A stretch of DNA of 64,000 nucleotides from Phosphuga atrata (taxonomy: Eukaryota; Arthropoda; Insecta; Coleoptera; Silphidae): positions 41,711,450 to 41,775,449 of the forward strand of contig OX155893.1 of the NCBI GenBank assembly GCA_944588485.1, written 5' to 3'. Positions 54,560 to 64,000 of this stretch are shown here, piece after piece. The notes under the pieces are model-generated. The model searched no databases, was not told the origin of the DNA, and was given only the letters and a program-made list of their open reading frames with translations. Made by a program: the position numbers and the translations under genes. The first letter of the stretch is position 1; each line of letters opens with the position of its first letter.

Positions 54560-55600
54560 ACTGGATAGTTGGAGACACCGCGAGCATTACCATTCGACGT
54601 TTTCTTTCGCGCGGTCCCCTTAGGATTATAGTCAGAGCCATCATTTCTCGACTTTCTCGCATTGCTTGATCTTAATGCGGGTAGTCATGCGGGTATTTTT
54701 ATCCAAGTTTACACCCAGGTTCTTGATTACCGGCTTGCTTGTAATCATGACGCCACCAATAATAATAAGTTTTCTTCTATCCGCAAGAATAACTATTTCT
54801 GTCTTAGCACGCTGTCTGGCGCCACTATAAGCCCTAGTTTTGTTAGTTGTTGTTGCATTATTTTCGGAGCGGTCTCTTCCAGTTGAAAGTTATTTCTACC
54901 GCAGAAAGTTATTTCTACCACCAGGTCATACACGCTACGGTCTACCGGAGAGGTTAAATGTGCAAGTTTGCCTGCGTAGGTCAACCGTTCGCAAAAAACT
55001 GGACAGGTCTATTCCCACACACGCTCCGGTCTACCTGCGCAGATTTGCCTCTCCGGTGGACCTTTGTGTGTATGGCGGGCATAAGGCTTCAACGTAGGTC
55101 ACAGAAGTAATGTTTCTCCCAAATCGAGTTGAAGTAGAATAGAGCCATGTGGGACACCGCATGTAGTTTCTATTTTTGACCTGCTGTTGGTGATAATGTA
55201 TCGATTACTGAGCTACGATTGCGTTTCAGGACCGTCTTTACCAAGCATGGGCTAACACCCGCTGTTATTAGCGCCTATATTATAAGCTCACACTGAGCTG
55301 AGTTGAACGCGTTTTCTATGTCTGAAGTGAGGAGTACCACGAGCTTTTGGTTCTTGGACGCGTTTTTTCTGATTTGATTCGGTATCTCCATGACTTTGGA
55401 TAGGGCATCTATCGTAGAACTTTCCGCTCCAAATCCGTTCTGCTTAACGTGTAATATTCATTTGGTTTCTAACTCGTCCTCTAAGCGTGCCTTAACTAGC
55501 ATTTCTAGCAGTTTACCTGGAGTGTCTAGTATGCAGATAGGACGATGATGTTCTATCAGGCACAAGACGTGCCTGCTTCCAAATATCGGGAAATTATATA
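54560..55600 (-). pseudogene. R1-type reverse transcriptase (heavily damaged)
   Basis: Recognisable: QNGFGAESSTIDALSKVMEI (55390-55450), LVLLTSDIENAFNSAQCELI-like motif A (55265-55345), TTCGVPHGSILLQLD motif B (55130-55175), SVTYVEAL (55085-55105; a damaged YADD start), the inverted-repeat insertion, DLVVEITFCGRNNFQLEE (54860-54930) and the KTEIVIL follow-up block. Pieces shown are read with frame changes. The active-site box is destroyed. Confidence 0.65.
54926..55077. mobile_element. MITE-like inverted-repeat insertion in RT active site
   Basis: The left arm CATACACGCTACGGTCTACC followed by GGAGAGG and the right arm (reverse complement CATACACACAAAGGTCCACC followed by GGAGAGG) match at most positions over about 27 bp. 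The ~150-bp body contains a further internal repeat (TTTGCCTGCGTAGG / TACCTGCGCAGATTTGCC). It separates the TYV- and DLVVEI parts of the YADD region, so it is a later insertion. No clear target duplication. Confidence 0.6.
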
Positions 55601-55920
55601 TACATATCTTCCAGGTCAAAGGTCCTTATTTCTGTTATATCGATAATCACCCAATTGATCTTTCGGTTTATTCGGGAACAGTTTTTCTACCTGATTTATT
55701 ATCTCTTCCTCGCATATAATAATGTTTGGCCTTTGTTTTAGTTTGCCAGACAAAATTTCAAAAACTTCCAACTGATTGCAGAGATCCTCCCACAACTCTT
55801 TCTAGCCTGTGTTACTAGCTATCTTTAGAGTTATGATAGTCGATTCTCGCTGCATGTTTCTATTCATCACTTGCATTTGCTTTATTCCTTATCACCAACA
55901 CTTTTCCCTTTCGGATGCAT

Positions 55921-57202
55921 GACAGACAAGACTACACAAGCAAGACTAGACAGACAAGGCTAGAGAGACAAGGCTAGACAAACAAGACTAGACAGACTAC
56001 GCTAGTCCGACAAGACTAGACAAGTACGTCTAGACAGACAAGACTAGAAATACAAGACCGACAAGACTAGGCAGAAAAGACCAGGGAGACAAGACTAGAC
56101 AGACAAGACTAAACAGACAAGACTAGACAGACAAGACTATATAGACAAGACTAGACAGATAGGACTGGCCCGACAAGACTAGACAGATAAGACTAGACAG
56201 ACAAAACAAGACACACAAGACTAGACAGACAGGACTTGACAGACAAGACTAGACAGACAAGACTAGACATACAAGACTATACAGACAAGACTGGACAGGC
56301 AAGACTAGACAGACAAGACTAGACAGACAAGACTAGACAGACAAGACTAGACAGACAAGACTAGACAGACAAGACTAGACAGAGAAGCCTAGACAGACAA
56401 GACTAGACAGACAAGACTAGACAGACAAGACTAGACAGACAAGACAAGACACACAAGATTAGACAGACAGGACTAGACAGACAAGACTAGACAGACAAGA
56501 CTAGACATACAAGACTAGACAGACAAGACTAGACAGACAAGACTGGACAGGCAAGACTAGACAGACAAGACTAGACAGACAAAACTAGACAGACAAGACT
56601 AGACAGATCAGACTAGACAGACAAGACTAGACAGAGAAGACTAGACAGAGAAGACTAGACAGACCAGACTAGACAGACCAGACTAGACAGAAAAGACTAG
56701 ACAGATAAGACTAGACTTACAAGACTAGACTAAACAGACAAGACTAGACAGACAAGACTAGACAGAGAAGACTAGACAGACCAGACTAGACAGACAAGAC
56801 TAGACAGATAAGACTAGACAGACTAGACTATACAGGCAATACTAGACAGGCAAGACTAGACAGACAAAACTAGACAGACAAGACTAGACAGATCAGACTA
56901 GACAGACAAGACTAGACAGAGAAGACTAGACAGATCAGACTAGACAGACAAGACTAGACAGAGAAGACTAAACAGACCAGACTAGACAGAAAAGACTAGA
57001 CAGATAAGACTAGACTTACAAGACTAGACTAAACAGACAAGACTAGACAGACAAGACTAGACAGACTAGACTATACAGGCAATACTAGACAGGCAATACT
57101 AGACAGACAAGACTACACAGACTAGAGTAGATAGATAAGACTAGGCAGACAAGACTAAACAGATAAGACTGGACAGACAAGACCATACAGGCAAGACTAG
57201 AC
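55921..57202 (-). repeat. 14-bp satellite array, minus orientation, long
   Basis: About 90 units of AGACAGACAAGACT with frequent single changes and some 9-12 bp short units. Higher-order duplication is visible: blocks around 56540-56830 and 56860-57070 repeat the same series of variants (GATCAGACTAGACAGACAAG, TTACAAGACTAGACTAAACA). Contains a few AGACAGACT 9-bp units but no long homogeneous 9-bp block. Confidence 0.93.
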
Positions 57203-57425
57203 GATTGTTTGTTTCGTCTTAACTCTCTGGCCTTATATAACTAATCTTTTCTGACTAATCCTTGTATTCATAGTGTTATCAGTTTACTCTTATCTGGCTT
57301 TCTTGTCTATTTAATATTGTCTGTCAACTCTTGTCTGGCTAGTTTCGCCTTTATATTACCTGTGTTTCGTCTTTGTATTAGACTTGTCTGCTTTGCCTTG
57401 TCGTTCCAACGTTATATGGCTTCAT
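57203..57425 (+). repeat. Degenerate TAGTC satellite, plus orientation
   Basis: Immediately after the minus array the unit switches strand: CTTGTCTATTTAATATTGTC, AACTCTTGTCTGGCTAGTTT. Strongly diverged, so the inversion point at about 57202 looks old. Confidence 0.5.
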
Positions 57426-58400
57426 TTGGTCTACTATATTTAATAAATAATAAATATGCGATTGTAATTAAAATTTAATTTGTAAAATAAATGAATTTCA
57501 ATAACAATGACGAAATTTGAAATGAAATGTGGATTAATATTAAAATAAAATTATAAAATAAATCCCCGAAAACAAATATCCCGTACAAATACTAGCAGAC
57601 TGAATAATTCACAAATGATTATATTAAAAATTAGTTTTATCATTTTCCATATGAAAATCAAATAAAGTTCTCCAAAAGCAAAACAACAACTAAATATTTA
57701 ATATCCAATTAAATCCGAATTCAATCAAACATTAAATGTTTTTATTTTAGTTGCATTGAATTGCGTTTTGTTGCAGAACGAAATAATACAATGTGCATTA
57801 TTTACACTGGTTCGTAAAATTTTATGTAATTGTTGCGTAAAAAATAGAATATTAATAAATAATAGCCCATTATGTTTCGTTTTCCGCAGAAAAAAAAACG
57901 TTGCGGAAACAATGCAATTATTTCATTTTCAAATCGCGTCCTGTGATCCGTGCGATTTAGCAAATAAAATAATAAATAGCTAATTGTTGTTAGGTACAGA
58001 TGCATCGATTTGTTTCATATCCATGCTATTACTATTAATTTTTTATCGTCGAAAAAATAATAAATTTTCAAGGTGATACAGTTTTTTTTTTATCGCATTT
58101 TATTCTATTTATTTTTTTGCATGGGAAAGTGACGGTGTCTAATCTTGGTCTCGTAAGTAAATTAATCTTTGTAATATATTTTTTTTTGTTTGCTGATGGC
58201 ACGTTATCAATCTAATCAGGATTTCAAAATTTTTGTTAAACTGTTTAACTGTTAAAAGTTAATATTTAGAGTTTCATGTTGTCGCTAGGTCTGGGAAAAC
58301 TGAAATAAAAACGTTTATCTATTTGACGGGCTTTTCATTATGGGAGATTTAAATTAAAATAAAATAATAGTAGTTTAAGAAAGCGGCACAATTACTCCAA
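57426..58400. other. AT-rich intergenic DNA
   Basis: Nothing certain. A T-rich stretch ending TTTTGTTGCAG at 57776 looks like a 3' splice site before a 69-codon open stretch, but no domain supports an exon. Confidence 0.35.
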
Positions 58401-58409
58401 CACGTATCT

Positions 58410-58470
58410 AAAAAAAGACTTCTTCGATACCTTCTCGAATACCTTCTACCGCTCGAAGAAGTCTTTTTTT
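58410..58470 (+). other. Perfect 18-bp hairpin ending in T-run
   Basis: AAAAAAAGACTTCTTCGA (58410-58427) pairs perfectly with TCGAAGAAGTCTTTTTTT (58453-58470) around a 25-nt loop with two TACCTTCT repeats. The T9 end could stop Pol III. It may be a small-RNA hairpin or a short inverted repeat; no expression evidence. Confidence 0.5.
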
Positions 58471-59157
58471 TTCAAAGTATAGTATAGTATTGGGGTTCAT
58501 AACCCAGACTATCATTTGGTTTGACATACTTATCAATGGAAAACTACAATACTACAATGGTTTATAACAGACATCAAGTGTATGAGAAAAAATTGTGGAA
58601 ATTTGTAATATTGGTAGAAATTATCAAGTTCGGAGACACCTGAACAAGCTGGAACAAATATCTTAGTTTCTCAAAATATATCACAGGGGGTAGGGGGTTA
58701 ACTCAGGAACCCCTTCTTCCACCATGGTCTTCAATTGTGTTTATATTTTCAAGCAGAAATGATTGCATCATGTTGTGAATATCACGACACACAGCTTTAG
58801 ACTATTTATATTTAGTGCAAAACTTATTTTATTTATACTATCTGGATTTAGTTGGACTGTTTTAGTTAATCAAGCTTTAAGAGTTAATTTTATATAATTA
58901 TCACAACGACTAATGTTATTTATGAATTAGGTAGTAATTGTCGCAACTATCCTCCTTCAGTAAACTAATCTATTAACTAACTATAGTTATTCATTATAAC
59001 ATTAGTTCTTACCTAACGAGTTTATACAAACTAAATATCCTTTTGTCTAATAATTTTGATGTGTTTAGTCTTATTTTGATGGAATTCCCAAATATCTTCT
59101 ATTAGTTTCAAACAAATTAAACTTTCTTTACTATCAAATTGATATATGTCTCTAGCA
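58471..59157. other. AT-rich intergenic DNA
   Basis: No gene or repeat recognised. Confidence 0.45.
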
Positions 59158-59760
59158 CTAAACACTAATAATCATCATTAATATAATTCCAAAAGCATTC
59201 CTTGCGGAACATAAACCTTGACCATCGGCAAGAGCTTTCCATCTGACCCTCTTGATTGCAAGTTGCTTAACTTCCGTCCACGTTTTTCCTGCATCTTCCG
59301 CCTCTTTTCTGACTGTTCTTCGCCAAGTTGTTTTTGCCCTACCACGTTTACGGCTGCCTTGTGGATTCCAGTCGAAGGCCATTCGAGCGATGTTGTTGTT
59401 ATCCCGCCGCAGAGTCTGCCCTATCCATTTCCACTTTCTTTCTCACTTTCAATTCGTCGTTAGAAATTATGTTTGGTTTGAAAATTGTTAATTGAAAAAC
59501 CAGGATACGTCTTAGACATTTGTTAACGAAAGCTTGGAAAGCTGGTGAGTTAGCTGTTTTGTCACCTTCCACGTTTCACATCCATACAGCAGGACTGGTT
59601 TAACGTTGGTATTCGAAATTCTAAGCTTGGTGTTTTTGCTATATCTGGTAGATTGCCATACGGGGCGTAGGCGTGCAAATGCGGCACCCGCTTTTCGTAC
59701 TAGAATATCTTTTTCAGTGCCGCCACCCACTTTCATCATCAGTGCTACCTAGGTAGGTAA
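59158..59760 (-). pseudogene. LINE ORF2 thumb and C-terminus
   Basis: EKDILVRKAGAAFARLRPVW, STRYSKNTKLRISNTNVKPV and LLYGCETWKVTKQL, then RRILV, and after a frame break SDELKVRKKVEMDR, WNPQGSRKRGRAKTTWRRTV, KEAEDAGKTWTEVKQLAIKR and VRWKALADGQGLCSARN. This is the usual end of insect endonuclease-reverse transcriptase elements. Confidence 0.8.
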
Positions 59761-60087
59761 AGTAGTCCACCCTTTCGATCAACGCTTCGTGGATTGACAT
59801 GGGTTGCTGGTTGAAGTAATTTATCCTTACATCCTTCGTTTTAAGGTAGTTAATTTCTGGCCAATTTCGCTTGCTGCGCTCTTGAGTTTCTCCAGCTTCT
59901 CCTGCTGCCTAGTTTGCCCTTATGTAAGACTTTGAATACAGCGCCGGTGTAAAGCGCTTTGGTCACATTTATGAGTTTTTGGGGGATCCCACTCTTTTCC
60001 ATTATATTCCAGGAAGCCTGGTGTTTCAGTGTGTCAAAGGCTTGTTTTTAACGAATGTTAGGTACAAAGTAGGGTTTTTTAATATCC

Positions 60088-60950
60088 TCACTTTTTCAAA
60101 ACCGCGGTTTTCGGTTTTTTAAAATTAAAAACAGCGGTTTCGGTTTCGGGTTCGGTTTTTAAGAACTTTTGGTGGTAGTGCCTGATATTTAAACGAGATC
60201 TTAGTTTTGTATAAAATTTGCCGCTAAGGGAAAATGATCTATCGGAGTAGGTGGATGTAGCATTCATTGTAGAGAGTGCTTGAAACAAAATATTTAATCT
60301 TTTTGTTTTCTCAGAAGTTTTGTTATATTTATCAAACTCCTTTTCGTAGAATTGGGATAGCGATTTGTTTGCATATAAGTATTTTTATTTAATTTTTCTT
60401 GAATAGCTTTTTGTACTTCGTCTTGCAAGGAATAGTTTAGATTGGTCACTTCTTCTAATTTGCGGAACATTCACCTTCGACTTCAATCCTATTGTTGTCT
60501 GGATAAAGTCGTTCAGAAATATTTTCCGCCAATATTAAAACAGACTTTGTTGGAACGTTCGAAGGATCTTGTAAGCATCTAGCCATTTCTAATAATTCAA
60601 GATTTTCACGGGTCTTCTAACGTTCCATGATATTTTTTATTGAAGCTTTGCTTAAATCAGAACCAACTAATTTCTCTTCCAAGAATCCTATTACACCTTA
60701 TACCGTAAATATGTTAGAATCATCGCTGCTTAATGTTGTTACTGCTACGCTTACTGGAGATAAGGTTTCATAGCAATTGAAAATTGACATTTTCAATAAA
60801 ATGCACTGAATTTAAATCTGTTAGAATCTGTAATATTACGACTTTTAGAAGAATCAATTTTTCTTATATTGGTTCAATAGAAAATAGACCACCTTGTCTT
60901 GATGCCCATTGCTAATTCAATTTCCTTTTCAAAAACATTTAAATTACTTT
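60088..60950 (-). pseudogene. hAT transposase remnant (dimerisation domain)
   Basis: The last block (60088-60288) reads ATSTYSDRSFSLSGKFYTKL and RSRLNIRHYHQKFLK, matching the hAT dimerisation motif in which T-S--S-R-FS--G-----RS-L---- is conserved. Upstream pieces in other frames (NLELLEMARCLQDPS, 60545-60600; VFEKEIELAMGIKTRW, 60890-60945) probably belong to it. The catalytic part is not recognised. Confidence 0.7.
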
Positions 60951-61247
60951 TAATTTCAGCATCTTCTTCGACGTAATACTCATTATCCATATCTTCCTTG
61001 TGTGATTTTTCAGGAAATAAATCTTCACTGCTGCAGTTGTTTTCTACTTTATATGATTTCTTGTAAAAAGTGTCGCACACAGCCAGATGAATTGTATAGT
61101 TAATGCAAATTTTTGGTTCAGCAGGACAATCTGTACCATTTTTTTAATTACCCGGGCATCGTCATGTGTAGTATCTTAGTCAATAATAATCCCACGACAA
61201 TAAATCCCAGACTCAATCAAACTTTGAGGCTTTTGCGATCAGAAATT

Positions 61248-61810
61248 GAAAACCGCTTTGAAATCGCTCGATAACTAACGCCGCGACGGCCCGTCAAAGT
61301 TAGATCTACCGATGATTGGTTGCATTTGTTTTTTTCAAAATTTCGCAGCTGCCGCAACAAATTGAATGTTTTGTTAGAGTAAAACGTTGTAGGAAAGCGA
61401 GACTGAAAACCGCGTTGCGAAATCTTGGAGAGCGGCGTCGCGACGCCACCGCAAAGTTCAATTTCCTAATGCGGCTGCTGTTTTTTTCGCCTTAGTTTTA
61501 GTAATTTTCAAGCTAGCGAAACAAGTATGACGTTTTGTTGAAGGGAAAGCTTGTCAGGAAGCGGTAGTGAAAACCGTGTTGCAAAAACTTTGATAGCGGC
61601 GTCGCGACGTCGCCGCATAGTTCAACTTGCAAATCTAGGTCGAATTTCGGGAACTCGCGGTGATTTTTCTGCTGTAGTTTTCGCAATTTTGCAGATAGCG
61701 AAACAAATTTGATGTTTTGGTGAAGGGAAAGACTGGTAAAGCGCGACTAAAAACCGCATTGCGAAATTTTTGACAACGGCGTCGCGAGGTCACCGCGAAC
61801 TTCGACTTTC
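61248..61810. repeat. GC-rich ~160-180 bp tandem repeat, four copies, inside hAT
   Basis: The block GAAAACCGCGTTGCGAAAT followed by AGCGGCGTCGCGACG and CACCGC-AAGTTC recurs at 61248, 61405, 61569 and 61748. Between the blocks AGCGAAACAA and GTTTTGTTGAAGGGAAAG also repeat. Copies are clearly diverged. Confidence 0.8.
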
Positions 61811-62905
61811 TAATCCAAGTCACACACAATATCATTTCTGAAACTTAGACTAAATGAATCTAAATGTTTTCCAACACTTATTACGATATTATTTGCAGAA
61901 CAAGTTCCTTCAATTCGCAGAAAGTCTAAATTGCAATAAAATTTGTTTTCTCCATGAATATTAATGTTTAAGTATTTTCGGCGTCCACTAATAAACTAGT
62001 CCACTAATCTAGCGTAGTATTAATGTTTTGTCTATTTGCTTTTAATTCTTGAAACTTTAAAATCATCAACACCTGAAGAAAATTTTGGCAAGATTTGGTT
62101 GGGAAACCGGCCGTTGGGAAACCGGTATTGCTTTCCGAATAAATGCAGGTTTCGAAATTGCTCGAACACATATACCATCGATGGTTGCCATTTTTGCAAC
62201 AAGAGTTTTCAATGTTTGAGAGCACTAATTCAATGTACTTTATTTTTATTTATTTTTAGATAAAACCGAAAACCGCGATTTTTTTTTTGTGACGGTTATG
62301 CGGTTTCGGTTTTTGCACAGAAAACCGCGGTTTTGCGTTTCGGATATATCCGAACCAGAAACCCTAGTACAAAGGGGTTTGGAATTCATTTGGCTGCTCT
62401 ATTATGATCCTCAATGTGTTAATGTGGTCGGTACACTCGCGGTTTAGACGAAACCATTTTTAATAATGTTTAATAGGGTTATTCCACGCCAGTTTTCGCG
62501 TTCAGTCACATCTCCCTTCTTTGGTAGTTTAATAATTAGTTCCTACTTAATTCATGTTGTAAACTGCTCCTCTTCTCAAACCTTGGTAATTAATTGGGTG
62601 CAGTATGTTGGCAATTTCAGCAGGAAATTGTTTAAATAATTTTGTTGCAATATTGTCTGTACCCGCCGCTTTCCTTCAGGTGTCGGATCGCCGTTAGTAT
62701 TTCCCTCTTGCTTGGGATCTTACAGTCAATCATCACGATGTTTGGGATATTTCCTTCGTTTGTACCTGCTTTTGGTACTACTTCTTCAGTTGGTAGGGCT
62801 TCTAGTTTTTCAGCAAAATGTTCATACCATCGATTTAGTTGTTCTTCGACAGTTGTATGGTTTTCTCCTGAAACATTATTAATATGGACACTAAAAATAG
62901 AGTAA

Positions 62906-63040
62906 TACGGTAAAGTATTAATCAGTATTGATCAAGAATAGAAACTTAAATGAGATCTGATATATAAGCTTAATTATTTAAACACAAATTACTTCAAATA
63001 TTTATATACTCGTAAAATAGAGGAATCTTAAAGAATTTTT
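62906..63040. other. AT-rich DNA
   Basis: Nothing recognised. Confidence 0.4.
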
Positions 63041-63050
63041 ATATATATAT

Positions 63051-63120
<70 letters not shown>
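63041..63120. repeat. (TA)n microsatellite
   Basis: Eighty bases of TA repeat with one GTTT interruption at 63051-63054; followed by GTTTGAACC. Confidence 0.9.
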
Positions 63121-63123
<3 letters not shown>

Positions 63124-64000
63124 TGAACCAGGGGTGCGAAATTTATTTGAGAAATGGTCTATAAAATTTCTACAAATCAGACTGGGTGGTAATAAATATA
63201 TCTGATTTGTTTTAAGCTCTTATTTCAAATACAATTTATCTGATCAAATATCTCTATTTAAAATAAAACTAGTTTTCGAGATTTGTAGTAAGAAATTAAT
63301 AAATATATTCAACGAAAATATAGATAATATACTAGACTAGCGAGACAAAGATTAGTATATCTAATTTAGACAACTAGTATGTTTTAATTGTATTAGTCTC
63401 CCTATAATAAATAGTCTCTCCAATTCAGGTTAGATGGTAAAGTCTTTAGTTGTGTCTACTATAGTTATAGATATCTCTAATATTTTATATAGATTGGTTT
63501 AACAATTCAATCAAAATATACGCTTTGGCTTGTACAAAATCAACCCGCGCGTCGTAGGTTGTCGAGCAGTGTTCAATTTAGTCTTGACCTACTAACCAAA
63601 TATTCTTTAAAGACTATGATAATAGTCTATATTTTATTAAGAAATAATATAAATATATCTTTATGTATTCTTCATGTTTTGTAACACTTCAATACTTTTA
63701 TGAATATTTATATTATACTCTTGTGAATATTTATATTATATTTATATTATACTTTTTTGAATATTTATATATGAATATTTAAAGTTATATTATCAAATTT
63801 GATATTTTAAATATTAAATAATGTAAAAATGTAAAAAAATTGTGTGTCTGTTAAAAGAGTTCTGTAAGTTAAGTTGTGTTGAAAAGTTCTTGTGAACGAT
63901 TTTGCAATACGTTATTAATGAGCTGGTCTAAAAAATGCATTTGTCTGTGCACGAAAGCTGAATATGAACGAATTCGAACGCGAAAAAAAAACGCACTAAA
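63121..64000. other. AT-rich intergenic DNA
   Basis: No gene. A small cluster of GAATATTTATATTATACT repeats (63700-63785) and scattered TAGTC-like words; otherwise nothing. Confidence 0.45.

Larger units (their letters stand above)
53919..55920 (-). mobile_element. R1-clade LINE inside satellite (family R1-a copy 2), 5' truncated
   Basis: Lies between minus-orientation satellite arrays. Minus strand: ORF2 linker (55600-55900) with KELWEDLCNQLE and SGKLKQRPNIIICEEE, RT remnants, thumb with NLGVNLDKNTRMTTRIK (near 54715), AYRTVSTAPAIAIVSLPPLE (54380-54470), a knuckle CCFCPDIDSTEHTILHC (54090-54160) and a ~35-bp 3' UTR with GGCGGTTCC, ending in A6. It is the same family as 17062-21061. A ~150-bp inverted-repeat insertion sits in the RT active-site region. 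Confidence 0.82.
60070..62366 (-). mobile_element. hAT transposon with 8-bp target duplication, dead
   Basis: Starts TAGGGTTTTTTAATATCC and ends (reverse complement) TAGGGTTTCTGGTTCGGATA; both ends hold AAAACCGCGGTTTTC subterminal palindromes. Flanked by GTACAAAG at 60062-60069 and 62367-62374. The minus strand encodes a hAT C-terminal dimerisation domain at 60088-60288 near the left end, so the transposase ran minus. The centre has a 4-copy GC-rich tandem repeat (61248-61810). Length 2297 bp; no intact transposase. Confidence 0.9.
59158..62905 (-). mobile_element. RTE-like LINE, internally deleted, interrupted by a hAT element
   Basis: The right part (62375-62905, minus) encodes RWYEHFAEKLEALPTEEVV and IPSKREILTAIRHLKESG, the region before the RT. 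The left part (59158-60061) encodes VDYFTYLGS, the thumb VKPVLLYGCETWKVTKQL and the C-terminus WNPQGSRKRGRAKTTWRRTV. A 2.3 kb hAT element lies between. Much of the RT palm is missing. The 3' end has an AATGATGATTATTAG tail. Confidence 0.78.

Noticed and set aside
57756..57983. Host exon after a TTTTGTTGCAG acceptor-like site
   Set aside because: 75 codons, no recognised domain and no donor or neighbouring exons.

Overview
This is eukaryotic DNA, most likely from a repeat-rich insect or other arthropod. It is AT-rich, has no operons, and is packed with decayed non-LTR retrotransposons (LINEs) of clades common in insects: R1, CR1-like, I/Jockey-like and RTE-like. It also holds DNA transposons of the pogo, IS630/mariner-like and hAT groups, simple repeats and long satellite arrays. 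I see no convincing host protein-coding gene, rRNA or functional tRNA. The species cannot be fixed from the sequence.

Layout. 0.2-9.3 kb: a broken LINE on the minus strand, a satellite-flanked R1 remnant, a second copy of the first LINE family on the plus strand, and a CR1-like LINE whose ORF2 end is split by a TA repeat. 9.4-16.7 kb: LINE scraps, a 2.4 kb pogo transposon with TIRs and TA duplication, then AT-rich DNA with one GC-rich island. 16.7-30.4 kb: the main satellite domain. A 14-bp satellite (TAGTCTTGTCTGTC) surrounds a very homogeneous 9-bp satellite (CTAGTCTGT) of about 690 units. R1-clade LINEs sit inside both, one of them carrying a nested RTE-like LINE. 30.4-35.3 kb: a CpG-rich patch, a dead mariner-like transposase, and diverged ~200 bp repeats. 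35.3-41.1 kb: an RTE-like LINE (minus) and another copy of the first LINE family (plus). 41.8-48.2 kb: a nested structure with hAT-like ends and an 8-bp duplication enclosing an RTE-like LINE, itself split by an I-like LINE with an 11-bp duplication. 48.4-51.6 kb: a second copy of that RTE-like LINE, with a 341-codon open RT block. 53.5-57.2 kb: the 14-bp satellite in the opposite orientation with another R1-clade LINE inside it. 59.1-62.9 kb: a LINE interrupted by a 2.3 kb hAT element with a perfect 8-bp duplication.

The most notable feature is the association between the TAGTC-type satellite and R1-clade LINEs. Four separate R1-like copies lie against or within the satellite. Three of them, in the same orientation relative to the repeat, join it at nearly the same place in the repeat unit. 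R1-clade LINEs are known for site-specific insertion (28S rDNA, TTAGG telomeric repeats, microsatellites), so this looks like a satellite-targeting R1 lineage. The 9-bp unit equals the 14-bp unit minus 5 bp, which suggests how the large array arose. All elements appear broken except for parts of a few RT reading frames.
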